Part shown: in pieces, positions 22,983 to 28,950 of the stretch
Layout of the letters: every line of letters starts with the position of its first letter
Numbering within the stretch: the stretch's first letter is position 1
Source of the DNA: a virus
Direction: 5' to 3' (one strand)
Length of the DNA: 30,451 bases
IMG/VR virus record: IMGVR_UViG_3300032084_001227
Span: 1 to 30,451 of that record
Notes under the pieces: generated by a model
What the model was told of the DNA's origin: nothing
The model's input: only the letters and a program-made list of their open reading frames with translations
Database searches by the model: none
Program-made: the position numbers and the translations under genes

Positions 22983-23488
22983 GGTTCAATCCTCACATAG
23001 TAGTCGTTGAAGTTGCTGGTCTGTAGTGCCTTCACTATGATAGTCATGTAGGCGTTATTCTCTGTGGGCTCGATATAATAGCTCCTTGTCTCCTGCCCAT
23101 CAACCTCAAACTGGTCAAGGATTGTGAAACTGTTATCTTTTAGTGCATTGGGTAGATCCTCAGGCCATTCTACAATTGTTATTTGAGTGACCGTGTACCC
23201 ATAAGTTGCAGTCTCAAGATTGAGCGTGAATGGCGTTGGAAGATAACTAACACTTAGCCAATCCTGATCCGAACCAGCTTCACCGCAAAGATGATATGCC
23301 TCGTTGGCAGGGAAGTCTCCAACATAACCAAAGCTGTCTAGCGTACTATCATGGACGGTACACAGGTCGCTCAGATTGGCGTTCGTAGAGCCCTCTCCCC
23401 ACGATGATCCTCCTCCTGTCAGGTCATCATGGATGATCTCAAGAGGTTCACAGGACGCTAGGAGGAGCAGAGGGAGCAGATACTTCAA
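22979..23488 (-). CDS. Lipoprotein B, PPC-like beta domain
   Basis: 169 residues from a TTG start. The signal MKYLLPLLLLASC ends in a lipobox (LLASC), so the mature protein is likely lipid-anchored at Cys13. A Gly/Ser linker follows, then a beta domain with GYVGDFPANEAYHLCG, an acidic segment and DDYYVRI-type ending (DYYVRIEP), resembling pre-peptidase C-terminal domains. It looks paralogous to lipoprotein A at 23607-24095. Lipoproteins in phages often block superinfection or act in lysis; neither is shown. TTG overlaps the previous stop as TTGA. Confidence 0.65.
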   Translation of the reverse strand: MKYLLPLLLLASCEPLEIIHDDLTGGGSSWGEGSTNANLSDLCTVHDSTLDSFGYVGDFPANEAYHLCGEAGSDQDWLSVSYLPTPFTLNLETATYGYTVTQITIVEWPEDLPNALKDNSFTILDQFEVDGQETRSYYIEPTENNAYMTIIVKALQTSNFNDYYVRIEP

Positions 23489-23610
23489 TGGCCTCGTCCG
23501 TTGCTTTTCTTGTAGGGGAAATACATCTCCTTACCTAATGCTCCAATCGTACAGACCACAGCAACCAGCAGGAAACATTCGTACCATTCTAGTTCAGCAA
23601 ACCACTTCAT
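23485..23610 (-). CDS. Small membrane protein, 41 aa
   Basis: MKWFAELEWYECFLLVAVVC, then TIGALGKEMYFPYKKSNGRG. One membrane helix and a short basic tail. It overlaps lipoprotein A upstream (ATGA) and lipoprotein B downstream (TTGA), so the three are coupled. Its partner relation resembles that of the 65-aa protein with lipoprotein B. Confidence 0.6.
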   Translation of the reverse strand: MKWFAELEWYECFLLVAVVCTIGALGKEMYFPYKKSNGRGH

Positions 23611-24095
23611 CTTGCACCTATTGTTATCTTGTAGGGTTGGGGTTCTGGTGTGTCTAGTATACAGGGGACCACAGCGATCACTAGACGATCATAACCATCC
23701 ACAGGGTAGATGGTCAGTTGTGTGCTGTGGCTCTGGCCCATAATAGTCTCTTCCTTAGGCCAACTCCAAATAATCTCCCCGTTTGTTTTCTTTCCCATCT
23801 CTCTTATAACTAAATGTGCCTCAGAGTTTTCTGGTCCCTCGTACTGTATCTCCACATTTATGGGAGCAAGGTTAGGATAGGTGATGTGGTAGTAATCATC
23901 CTCCAATAGATCCATGTCACCACAAATAACAACAGGATAGAAAGGTGCAACTCCAAGATAGGCGTAGTTACCTTCTGATAACTCTTCCTCAGATACACAG
24001 CCAGCATAACGATCTTGTGGGCTGTTATACTTACCCCAATCCTTATAAGGAATACAGCAAGTAAGTAAGATAAGCGGAACATACTTTAACTTCAT
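23607..24095 (-). CDS. Lipoprotein A, PPC-like beta domain
   Basis: 162 residues. The signal MKLKYVPLILLTC ends in a lipobox (ILLTC), with lipid anchoring at Cys13 or the next Cys. The mature part contains NYAYLGVAPFYPVVICG and an acidic DMDLLEDDYYHITYP stretch, then beta strands ending YKITIGAR. Shared landmarks with lipoprotein B (Y-[LV]-G, [IL]CG, acidic Asp pairs, Y-x-[IV]-x-I end) suggest an old duplication. No Shine-Dalgarno; a 7-bp GC hairpin lies just upstream. Confidence 0.65.
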   Translation of the reverse strand: MKLKYVPLILLTCCIPYKDWGKYNSPQDRYAGCVSEEELSEGNYAYLGVAPFYPVVICGDMDLLEDDYYHITYPNLAPINVEIQYEGPENSEAHLVIREMGKKTNGEIIWSWPKEETIMGQSHSTQLTIYPVDGYDRLVIAVVPCILDTPEPQPYKITIGAR

Positions 24096-24108
24096 ACCAT
24101 ATGATAGT

Positions 24109-24136
24109 GGGGCTGACCCCGTGAAGAGCCAGCCCC
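24109..24136 (-). terminator. GC hairpin between units, weak terminator
   Basis: GGGGCTG and CAGCCCC form a perfect 7-bp stem with a 14-base loop. No T-run follows on either strand, so it may be an attenuating or stabilising hairpin rather than a complete terminator. It lies just before the lipoprotein A start on the minus strand. Confidence 0.35.
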
Positions 24137-24144
24137 GAAGGAGA

Positions 24145-24198
24145 TTAGTGCATTTTCCAGATCACATGGATCGTGAATGCTACGATGAGGTAGATCAA
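24145..24198 (-). CDS. Possible 17-aa hydrophobic peptide
   Basis: TTG start overlapping the preceding TGA as TTGA, the same junction as at 23485-23488. Reads MIYLIVAFTIHVIWKMH, one membrane-spanning length. The GC hairpin follows. Very short; could be chance. Confidence 0.25.
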   Translation of the reverse strand: MIYLIVAFTIHVIWKMH

Positions 24199-24485
24199 AG
24201 CCCTGCTGCTCCCTTGCCGTAGTCAGAGTAGACAGCGATAGCCCCGTACTTGATGGCCTCATGAGCATCATCGTGACCCACATGCTTGCCGTTGGCCTTC
24301 TCAGGAAGCTCACGGCGAAGAGTCAGGTAGAGGTCGAGGAGATCCTTCACCTCCTCCTCCCAATGAGGGTTGAGATCAGAGAGAGTCTTGATAGCAGCAC
24401 CAACCAGCATGGATGCCTCATGGATCTTGAGGTCAGCGATGTCGTTGATGCCCTGAGGGAGTTTGTTGTAGTTGTTGATCTTCAT
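24195..24485 (-). CDS. Helical protein, 96 aa, unrecognised
   Basis: MKINNYNKLPQGINDIADLK, with ASMLVGAAIKTLSDL and WEEEVKDLLDLYLTLRRELP, then a His/Asp-rich GKHVGHDDAHEAIKYG. Predicted helical. Leaderless: the promoter ends six bases before the ATG. The -35 box lies inside the end of the preceding gene. Family unknown. Confidence 0.6.
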   Translation of the reverse strand: MKINNYNKLPQGINDIADLKIHEASMLVGAAIKTLSDLNPHWEEEVKDLLDLYLTLRRELPEKANGKHVGHDDAHEAIKYGAIAVYSDYGKGAAGL

Positions 24486-24491
24486 GTCGTT

Positions 24492-24520
24492 ATAGTAGTT
24501 CAGTTGAGGTCAGATGTCAA
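24492..24520 (-). promoter_or_regulatory. Consensus sigma70-type leaderless promoter
   Basis: Minus strand TTGACA (24520-24515), 17 bp, TACTAT (24497-24492), AACGAC, ATG at 24485. It overlaps the last codons of the 58-aa gene. The promoter is nearly identical over its full length to the one at 25128-25156. Confidence 0.8.
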
Positions 24521-24676
24521 GATGTTTCCAATAAGGTTTGCGGCTTTGTCCAGAAGATAAAGGTTCACATCTTCCTGATAGTGTGAAGGCATGTTGCCAC
24601 TCTCTTTGATCTCAATGTCAGAGGAGTTATACTCTTGCTCAAAAGCAACCAGTCGTTCTCGTAGATCGTCATTCAT
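24500..24676 (-). CDS. Small acidic protein, 58 aa (paralogue of the 70-aa protein)
   Basis: MNDDLRERLVAFEQEYNSSD, a Met-Pro turn, then DVNLYLLDKAANLIGNI. Aligns with the 70-aa protein at 24909-25121: both have DL/EL-x-ERL-x-A[FW], Y, S, MP, then D-[VI]-N-x-YL-x-D-x-A. The start is the ATG one base after the upstream TGA (TGATATG) rather than an upstream in-frame ATG. No known family. Confidence 0.6.
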   Translation of the reverse strand: MNDDLRERLVAFEQEYNSSDIEIKESGNMPSHYQEDVNLYLLDKAANLIGNILTSDLN

Positions 24677-24677
24677 A

Positions 24678-24824
24678 TCAGTTGTATTCTGCTTTGAATT
24701 CGTAAAGGTAAATGTCGTGTAGAAGGTTGAGCGCACGCTCAAGTTTCTCTTCGTCGTCCATGTCAGTCATGGCAAGATCCTTGTGGAACTGGGTAAGTTC
24801 CTTCCAGAGGTCGCGTCCTACCAT
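24678..24824 (-). CDS. Small acidic helical protein, 48 aa
   Basis: MVGRDLWKELTQFHKDLAMT, then MDDEEKLERALNLLHDIYLY and EFKAEYN. ATG overlaps the upstream TGA (TGATG) and follows GAGGAG. Amphipathic helices. It ends Asn-TGA like its three neighbours. Missed by length cut-offs but well supported by spacing and overlaps. Confidence 0.55.
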   Translation of the reverse strand: MVGRDLWKELTQFHKDLAMTDMDDEEKLERALNLLHDIYLYEFKAEYN

Positions 24825-24907
24825 CAGTTCTCCTCGTCAAAGTAGATCCACTCTTTAGTCACAGGATCTTGCTCTGCGATCAAGGTAATAGTTTCGGTAA
24901 AGCTCAT
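24824..24907 (-). CDS. 27-aa acidic peptide
   Basis: MSFTETITLIAEQDPVTKEW, then IYFDEEN. It lies exactly between two neighbours: its start follows the upstream TGA by one base and its stop overlaps the next ATG. Coding-like composition. Function unknown. Confidence 0.45.
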   Translation of the reverse strand: MSFTETITLIAEQDPVTKEWIYFDEEN

Positions 24908-24908
24908 A

Positions 24909-25121
24909 TCAGTTCCAGTATTCTTGTCCATCACGCATAAGTTGTTCTTCTTCACTCATCTCTTTGGCAAGCTCCTCAAGATGAATATCATACATGATAT
25001 CGAAAGCACAATCCATAAGATAAGAGTTAATGTCCTCTGCTGGCATGGTTTCTTCAAGCAAACTACTATCCTCGTAATCAGCCATCCATGCAGTCAGTCG
25101 CTCGTAGAGTTCTTTCTTCAT
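24909..25121 (-). CDS. Small acidic protein, 70 aa (paralogue of the 58-aa protein)
   Basis: MKKELYERLTAWMADYEDSS, then MPAEDINSYLMDCAFDIMYD and an acidic end (EMSEEEQLMRDGQEYWN). First gene of a four-gene run; leaderless by promoter position. Similar in order and motifs to the 58-aa protein two genes downstream, suggesting tandem duplication. Function unknown. Confidence 0.65.
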   Translation of the reverse strand: MKKELYERLTAWMADYEDSSLLEETMPAEDINSYLMDCAFDIMYDIHLEELAKEMSEEEQLMRDGQEYWN

Positions 25122-25127
25122 GCCTGT

Positions 25128-25156
25128 ATAGTAGGTCAGTCAGGGTCAGATGTCAA
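25128..25156 (-). promoter_or_regulatory. Consensus sigma70-type leaderless promoter
   Basis: Minus strand TTGACA (25156-25151), 17 bp, TACTAT (25133-25128), ACAGGC, ATG at 25121. The -35 box contains the TGA that ends the upstream 161-aa gene. Confidence 0.8.
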
Positions 25157-25638
25157 GTGTCGTGTCGGCCAGTCTTGTAGTGATCGAGCATAAGTCCAAC
25201 CCAAGAAGCATTGAAACCTTTGCTGTAGAAGTGACGCTGAACCTCATGCCTAAACATGGACCAGAAAGCGAGCCATTCAAGAATAGTTCCAGTCTTCTGG
25301 TCGCTATAATCATCATTAGGCCAACGATGTCCTAGCACATCGAACAGAGCAGTAGCACCACCATAGGGATCAATGTTTCCATCGTAATCTTGCTCGTTGC
25401 GATCCGCCACAAGGTTATAAAGGTCTTCGCAAGCATTCATAACTTTGAGTTGAATCTTCTCGGTCTTCATCAGATTGACCATACGATACAGAAACTCATC
25501 GTGGAGATCTGCCCTGGCAGAGTGATAAAGATTGTTCTCATCATGCCAGAAGTGAGCAGGTTCAACCTTCTGAGTGTGCATAGGTTCCATAGGAGTGTTG
25601 TTACGGGCGTCCTCTTCTTGTTGTTGCATACTAACCAT
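25153..25638 (-). CDS. Acidic protein, 161 aa, unrecognised
   Basis: Starts MVSMQQQEEDARNNTPMEPM, followed by a helical domain with ARADLHDEFLYRMVNLMKTE, VMNACEDLYNLVADR and a Trp-rich part ending HEVQRHFYSKGF and LDHYKTGRHDT. The start at 25638 is chosen because the promoter ends six bases earlier; an upstream in-frame ATG would lie beyond the promoter. The Trp/His/Asp content suits a folded cytoplasmic protein. No family recognised. Confidence 0.6.
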   Translation of the reverse strand: MVSMQQQEEDARNNTPMEPMHTQKVEPAHFWHDENNLYHSARADLHDEFLYRMVNLMKTEKIQLKVMNACEDLYNLVADRNEQDYDGNIDPYGGATALFDVLGHRWPNDDYSDQKTGTILEWLAFWSMFRHEVQRHFYSKGFNASWVGLMLDHYKTGRHDT

Positions 25639-25644
25639 GTGTGT

Positions 25645-25673
25645 ATAGTAGCAGAAGACCCAGCCTGTGTCAA
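25645..25673 (-). promoter_or_regulatory. Consensus sigma70-type leaderless promoter inside an inverted repeat
   Basis: Minus strand TTGACA (25673-25668), 17 bp, TACTAT (25650-25645), ACACAC, ATG at 25638. The -35 box sits in the loop of a perfect 13-bp inverted repeat. Confidence 0.8.
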
Positions 25674-25686
25674 GCTGGGTCTTCTG
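25652..25686. repeat. Perfect 13-bp inverted repeat around a -35 box
   Basis: CAGAAGACCCAGC (25652-25664) and GCTGGGTCTTCTG (25674-25686) with a 9-base centre that holds the minus-strand TTGACA. No T-run follows, so it may be an operator or cruciform as well as, or instead of, a terminator of the 34-aa gene upstream. Confidence 0.7.
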
Positions 25687-25691
25687 AAATT

Positions 25692-25796
25692 TCATGGCTT
25701 GTATCCAAACCAAGACTTTACGAAAGATAGGAATCCAAAGTTATTGGTGTACCTAACCAAAGCAAAGAGGTCGCTATTCTTCCTCAGATTCATCAT
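25692..25796 (-). CDS. Small protein, 34 aa
   Basis: MMNLRKNSDLFALVRYTNNF, then GFLSFVKSWFGYKP. Strong Shine-Dalgarno AAGGAGG about six to nine bases before the first of two ATGs, located inside the end of the acidic gene upstream (overlap of 23 bases). Aromatic and basic; possibly membrane-associated. Function unknown. Confidence 0.5.
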   Translation of the reverse strand: MMNLRKNSDLFALVRYTNNFGFLSFVKSWFGYKP

Positions 25797-25902
25797 CCTC
25801 TTCCTCCTTGGGGAGAGTCTTGAAAACTTCGTCTAGAACATCATTGATGAACTTTTCGATGTCGATGTCGTTATTTTTATCTTGGTCTTCGGCCATGTTC
25901 AT
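25774..25902 (-). CDS. Very acidic small protein, 42 aa
   Basis: MNMAEDQDKNNDIDIEKFIN, then DVLDEVFKTLPKEEEDDESE. About half of the residues are Asp/Glu, a DNA-mimic-like composition. Two starts are possible: ATG 25902, six bases after TATTAT (leaderless type), or ATG 25896, with GGAG eight bases upstream. The first is annotated. Function unknown. Confidence 0.55.
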   Translation of the reverse strand: MNMAEDQDKNNDIDIEKFINDVLDEVFKTLPKEEEDDESEEE

Positions 25903-25908
25903 GTCTCC

Positions 25909-25936
25909 ATAATAGTGTATCGGTGGTCCCTATTAA
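25909..25936 (-). promoter_or_regulatory. Possible sigma70-type leaderless promoter
   Basis: Minus strand TTAATA (25936-25931), 16 bp, TATTAT (25914-25909), GGAGAC, ATG at 25902. The -35 is weaker than in the other sites. Confidence 0.45.
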
Positions 25937-26011
25937 ATTTAACTCAGGAACTAACTCTCCTAGTATCGTCAGGAAAAGCTACCTCGCACACACGCAGGCT
26001 TCGAGTTAATT

Positions 26012-26218
26012 TTACTTGGGCTCCATCCTAAAAGGGATGGGATCTCCAAGTTGCATCGCTACCATATAAAGTTCGTCACGAATCTCACGAACCTTTTGGT
26101 AACTATCTCGATACGCACCTTCACTTCCAACACCTTTAGCGAATGCTAGATGTGCGTTCTGTGCGTACTCAAGCCTCTTCTCTAGTTCTTCTCGTTTTTT
26201 CCGTAGTTCAGCGCTCAT
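26012..26218 (-). CDS. Small coiled-coil protein, 68 aa
   Basis: MSAELRKKREELEKRLEYAQ, then helical to the end (YQKVREIRDELYMVAMQLGD). Highly charged helices suit a short coiled coil, perhaps a dimer. Good Shine-Dalgarno GGAGG six bases before the ATG. A gap of about 110 bp follows and contains the promoter of the acidic gene. Function unknown. Confidence 0.65.
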   Translation of the reverse strand: MSAELRKKREELEKRLEYAQNAHLAFAKGVGSEGAYRDSYQKVREIRDELYMVAMQLGDPIPFRMEPK

Positions 26219-26236
26219 GCTTGCCTCCGTTGCTTG

Positions 26237-26446
26237 TTATTTTGTATAAGGGAAATTCTTATCGTCCATCAGATTGAACAATGCGTTCATCTGTGCATGT
26301 AGTTTAGATGCTACATCGAGGTCAGGATGATCCTCAGGAATGTCCCCTATAATAGAGATCAGTCCCTCACAAATCAAATCAACTTCCCATTTCGAGAGGT
26401 TGACATCTCCGTTAACTTCTCCGTTGTGATCATTCCCAATCTTCAT
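26237..26446 (-). CDS. Small protein, 69 aa
   Basis: MKIGNDHNGEVNGDVNLSKW, then EVDLICEGLISIIGDIPEDH and a helical end (AQMNALFNLMDDKNFPYTK). The ATG lies 17 bases inside the upstream gene, after GGAGAC. An upstream in-frame ATG would enlarge that overlap with no ribosome site. Family unknown. Confidence 0.55.
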   Translation of the reverse strand: MKIGNDHNGEVNGDVNLSKWEVDLICEGLISIIGDIPEDHPDLDVASKLHAQMNALFNLMDDKNFPYTK

Positions 26447-26663
26447 TGTCTTCGTCTCCAAATGGATTATAGTCCCAGTTGATATACTTTTCAAACTCTT
26501 TGTCGTTCATTGTCTCGATATACTCATCTAGTATGTCTGGGATGATGAGGTAAACAAATTGTCCATCATCCACTCCCATATGTATTAGATGCTCGTTATC
26601 TCTGTAAAAGTTGAGATACCAGAAACGACTTTCCTTGGCTAAATCATTCAGATAAACTTTCAT
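26430..26663 (-). CDS. Small acidic protein, 77 aa
   Basis: MKVYLNDLAKESRFWYLNFY, then RDNEHLIHMGVDDGQFVYLI and an acidic end (YNPFGDEDNEDWE). Start chosen for its AGGG six bases upstream and the first beta strand. It overlaps the DUF4406 gene upstream by 20 bases. Unknown function. Confidence 0.55.
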   Translation of the reverse strand: MKVYLNDLAKESRFWYLNFYRDNEHLIHMGVDDGQFVYLIIPDILDEYIETMNDKEFEKYINWDYNPFGDEDNEDWE

Positions 26664-26994
26664 GCAGTTCCCTCTCATGATAAACTGTGATGCCAAGTTC
26701 TTCTGCAAGATACTTTTCTAGTCGTGCGCCCTTGCTAATGTGGTAGTTATCCATGAGGACAATAGCATCACACAGAGACAATGCACGCACAGCCTGTTTC
26801 ATATACCATGACCATCGCTCCATCTCGTCCATCTTGACGGGAGGAGCCATAAAGTCTAGTGGGTTATAAATCTGCTGTGGTAGGAACTTGCGTACCTTTG
26901 CTTCTAGATCAACAAATTTGACTTTTGCATCAGTCCAATCTACCTTTGAGATAGGACCAGCAAGGTAAACAATGTGACCATGTAGATTAACCAT
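26644..26994 (-). CDS. DUF4406-like nucleoside deoxyribosyltransferase-fold protein
   Basis: 116 residues. HIVYLAGPISKVDW at the N-terminus, IYNPLDFMAPPV in the middle, a WSWYMKQAVRALSLCDAIVL helix-strand, then NYHISKGARLEKYLAEELGI. This is the order seen in DUF4406 and nucleoside 2-deoxyribosyltransferase-like proteins, where the Glu of GA-x-LE is catalytic in true transferases. It may act in nucleotide salvage or binding. Start at 26994, with GGAG seven bases upstream; a longer in-frame reading lies inside the upstream gene. Confidence 0.7.
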   Translation of the reverse strand: MVNLHGHIVYLAGPISKVDWTDAKVKFVDLEAKVRKFLPQQIYNPLDFMAPPVKMDEMERWSWYMKQAVRALSLCDAIVLMDNYHISKGARLEKYLAEELGITVYHERELHESLSE

Positions 26995-27163
26995 CAATAC
27001 GCTCCACCTTAGGCTTTGATGCAAGGATAGTTAGTTCGTCTACACTCACCGTTTCAATGTGCCAACCTTTACTTTCTAGATCTTCTGTAAGCACAGCAAG
27101 CTGGCGGATATCATCTGCCGTCTTGATTGTCCACATCTTAGTAGTGTCACTTGTCTTCTTCAT
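26987..27163 (-). CDS. Small protein, 58 aa
   Basis: MKKTSDTTKMWTIKTADDIR, then QLAVLTEDLESKGWHIETVS and DELTILASKPKVERIDG. A compact alpha/beta protein. It overlaps the sigma-like gene upstream by 17 bases and the DUF4406 gene downstream by eight, the close packing typical of this block. No clear ribosome site and no known family. Confidence 0.55.
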   Translation of the reverse strand: MKKTSDTTKMWTIKTADDIRQLAVLTEDLESKGWHIETVSVDELTILASKPKVERIDG

Positions 27164-27731
27164 TGAGTTTACTCTGAATGTTGGTCATGCGTGTCTTGAC
27201 AATGTAAAATGATTTACCTGCTGCCCTGCTCAACGCATTGAAGTTGATGGTGCCATTCTCTCTAACACAGGTGGGATTGGCTACCAGTACCGATAGTAGA
27301 TCCCTTTCGTCCTGATTAAATTTATTATGGAAGTAATTAAATACCTCATCGTCACCATCTACAATACTGGTTGTATCATCAATAACCAGATCATCTTTAT
27401 TATCTATCGTGTCAATAGATGTAGGCATGAAGTTTTTGTACTTTGTAGCCTTGTTGCCCTTAAAGTTCTTGGCATTCCATAGCACAGTCTTAGTATACTG
27501 TTTAAACAGAGGACACTCAATCACTTCTTTAACTGCCATATCGGCAGGTGTGATCTTGTTCTTCTTGTAGTATCCGTTGATGCTGTTGATCGCTGCGATA
27601 TAAAGATCCTGTACATTCTCTTCATAATCACAGCACATAGGATCACCAGTAATCCTTTGGGCAATAAAACTAATCAGATCCCCGAACTTGTCTTGATAAA
27701 GTTCCCAGTCATCGTTAGCAATCTCGATCAC
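27147..27731 (-). CDS. Sigma-like regulatory protein (phage family)
   Basis: 194 residues from a GTG start that overlaps the DUF3310 stop (GTGA). DYEENVQDLYIAAINSINGY (~35-54) and YTKTVLWNAKNFKGNKATKY resemble region 2 of diverged phage sigma-like proteins. The C-terminal FNQDERDLLSVLVANPTC and FNALSRAAGKSFYIVKTRMT resemble region 4 with a helix-turn-helix. A similar protein type in marine phages is often labelled RNA polymerase sigma factor. It could be the late sigma that reads TATAAATA sites, the role of gp55 in T4. Homology is weak by eye. Confidence 0.45.
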   Translation of the reverse strand: MIEIANDDWELYQDKFGDLISFIAQRITGDPMCCDYEENVQDLYIAAINSINGYYKKNKITPADMAVKEVIECPLFKQYTKTVLWNAKNFKGNKATKYKNFMPTSIDTIDNKDDLVIDDTTSIVDGDDEVFNYFHNKFNQDERDLLSVLVANPTCVRENGTINFNALSRAAGKSFYIVKTRMTNIQSKLNEEDK

Positions 27732-28072
27732 TTAAAACACTCCACAAGACCATCCAGATAGAACTGTGCCTTCCTAAGATCCTCCTCACGCTTACCTTTG
27801 TAAGGACTTCTCATTAGATACTTCATGACATTCCCCATGAGATATCCTCGATACATCTCATTGGTTGGGCCTCCAAGTTTGGCCTCGATAACAGCAAGTG
27901 CTTCAATCCCTCCTACCATGTAGTGATCAGGATGATTCACCATATCAGGAGGATTGTCCTCGTAATCAGGTTCTCTAAAACCTTCGTGTGATTTAACTTT
28001 GGCAGTCATGTGACTGTAGTTAGCGTTGGCCCTCATGGCCTCATTGTCATAGACATCATAGTAATTGCTCAT
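27728..28072 (-). CDS. DUF3310 family protein
   Basis: 114 residues. The DUF3310 core is clear: DMVNHPDHYMVGGIEALAVI, then YLMGNVMKYLMRSPYKGKRE and EDLRKAQFYLDGLVECFK. Often labelled nucleotide kinase-like in phages, though activity is unproved. It starts at 28072 with GGAG seven bases upstream, inside the end of the dCMP deaminase gene. It lies among nucleotide-metabolism genes. Confidence 0.8.
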   Translation of the reverse strand: MSNYYDVYDNEAMRANANYSHMTAKVKSHEGFREPDYEDNPPDMVNHPDHYMVGGIEALAVIEAKLGGPTNEMYRGYLMGNVMKYLMRSPYKGKREEDLRKAQFYLDGLVECFK

Positions 28073-28457
28073 GGTATACTCCGCAGTTGGATAGTAGACA
28101 AAGACCGTCAATATTTCTATACTGACTTCGATAAATTACACGATTGATCCCTGCCTGCACGATAAGTCTAGCACAGCGAATACAAGGAGAAAGAGTGAGG
28201 TAAAGAGTAGCACCTTTGCAAGATTGGGAGGAGCGAGCGACTTTAAGTATTGCATTCTCTTCTGCATGGACAACTTCATCCTTTGTTTTACCATCTAGAC
28301 ATTCACAAACATTGGGCCTACCATAGCATGTGCCATTGTATCCCTCTGCGATGACGCTGTTATCTTTCACAATAACAGCACCAACCTTATTCCTCTTGCA
28401 ATAGGATCTTTTAGCTACTACCTCAGCTATTTGCAGATAACTCTCGTCGTGCTTCAT
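28056..28457 (-). CDS. dCMP/cytidine deaminase family protein
   Basis: 133 residues. Zinc-site motifs HAEENA (~72-77) and SPCIRCARLI (~97-106), with NKVGAVIVKDNSVIAEGYNG ahead of them, are those of deoxycytidylate deaminase (T4 cd). It would turn dCMP into dUMP to feed dTTP synthesis. Start at 28457 with GAGGAG upstream of the ATG, inside the preceding gene by 35 bases. Further Cys residues (CYGRPNVCEC) could bind a second zinc, as in T4-type enzymes. Confidence 0.9.
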   Translation of the reverse strand: MKHDESYLQIAEVVAKRSYCKRNKVGAVIVKDNSVIAEGYNGTCYGRPNVCECLDGKTKDEVVHAEENAILKVARSSQSCKGATLYLTLSPCIRCARLIVQAGINRVIYRSQYRNIDGLCLLSNCGVYHEQLL

Positions 28458-28944
28458 TGTACTCCTCGTAATCAAACCACATAGGCTTAGTGCTAGGGTT
28501 CCAGTTCCAAGTAGCGAACTTGCGCTTCTCTTGGCAGTAGAACCTACGATACGCCTCTACACAGTCATCACCTTTGAGGTAGTCAGGCATACATTGAGGA
28601 GGGTCCTGCCAGCCTGCAAGAGGGAGAGGAGGAGTGTGACACAGGATGTGACCTAGCTTGGTCCACGATGCGTGGTGCTTGCCTCGACGCTCACGGAACT
28701 GGTTGTTAAGCTCACGCCACAGTTCGTAGAGCCAAGCGTAGTGGTCATAGGATGCACGGGTCCAGATGGTGCTGGGATGATTCTTGTGTGCGATCTTGTA
28801 GCATTGGTCGGCATACGGGCTGTCAGTCACACGATGAGCCGTGGACATGAGTTGAGCGTACTCGATGATCATCTTGCTACAATGTTGATCACAATGCCAC
28901 TCAGCGCAAACACGCGGGTTTTTTGCAAGATAAAAGATGTTCAT
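28423..28944 (-). CDS. Conserved phage protein with HC..KMI...QL motif, function unknown
   Basis: 173 residues. MNIFYLAKNPRVCAEWHCDQ then HCSKMIIEYAQLMSTAHR, NHPSTIWTRASYDHYAWLYE and a later YRRFYCQEKRKFATWNW. These blocks match a widespread but uncharacterised phage protein type. The many His, Cys and Trp suggest a metal site. Leaderless by promoter position; the first gene of the nucleotide-metabolism run. Its promoter's -35 overlaps the start codon of the divergent gene at 28972. Confidence 0.7.
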   Translation of the reverse strand: MNIFYLAKNPRVCAEWHCDQHCSKMIIEYAQLMSTAHRVTDSPYADQCYKIAHKNHPSTIWTRASYDHYAWLYELWRELNNQFRERRGKHHASWTKLGHILCHTPPLPLAGWQDPPQCMPDYLKGDDCVEAYRRFYCQEKRKFATWNWNPSTKPMWFDYEEYNEARRELSANS

Positions 28945-28950
28945 GGGTAT

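Noticed and set aside
24109-24136. GC hairpin as a full intrinsic terminator
   Set aside because: No T-run follows on either strand, so it is listed only at low confidence.
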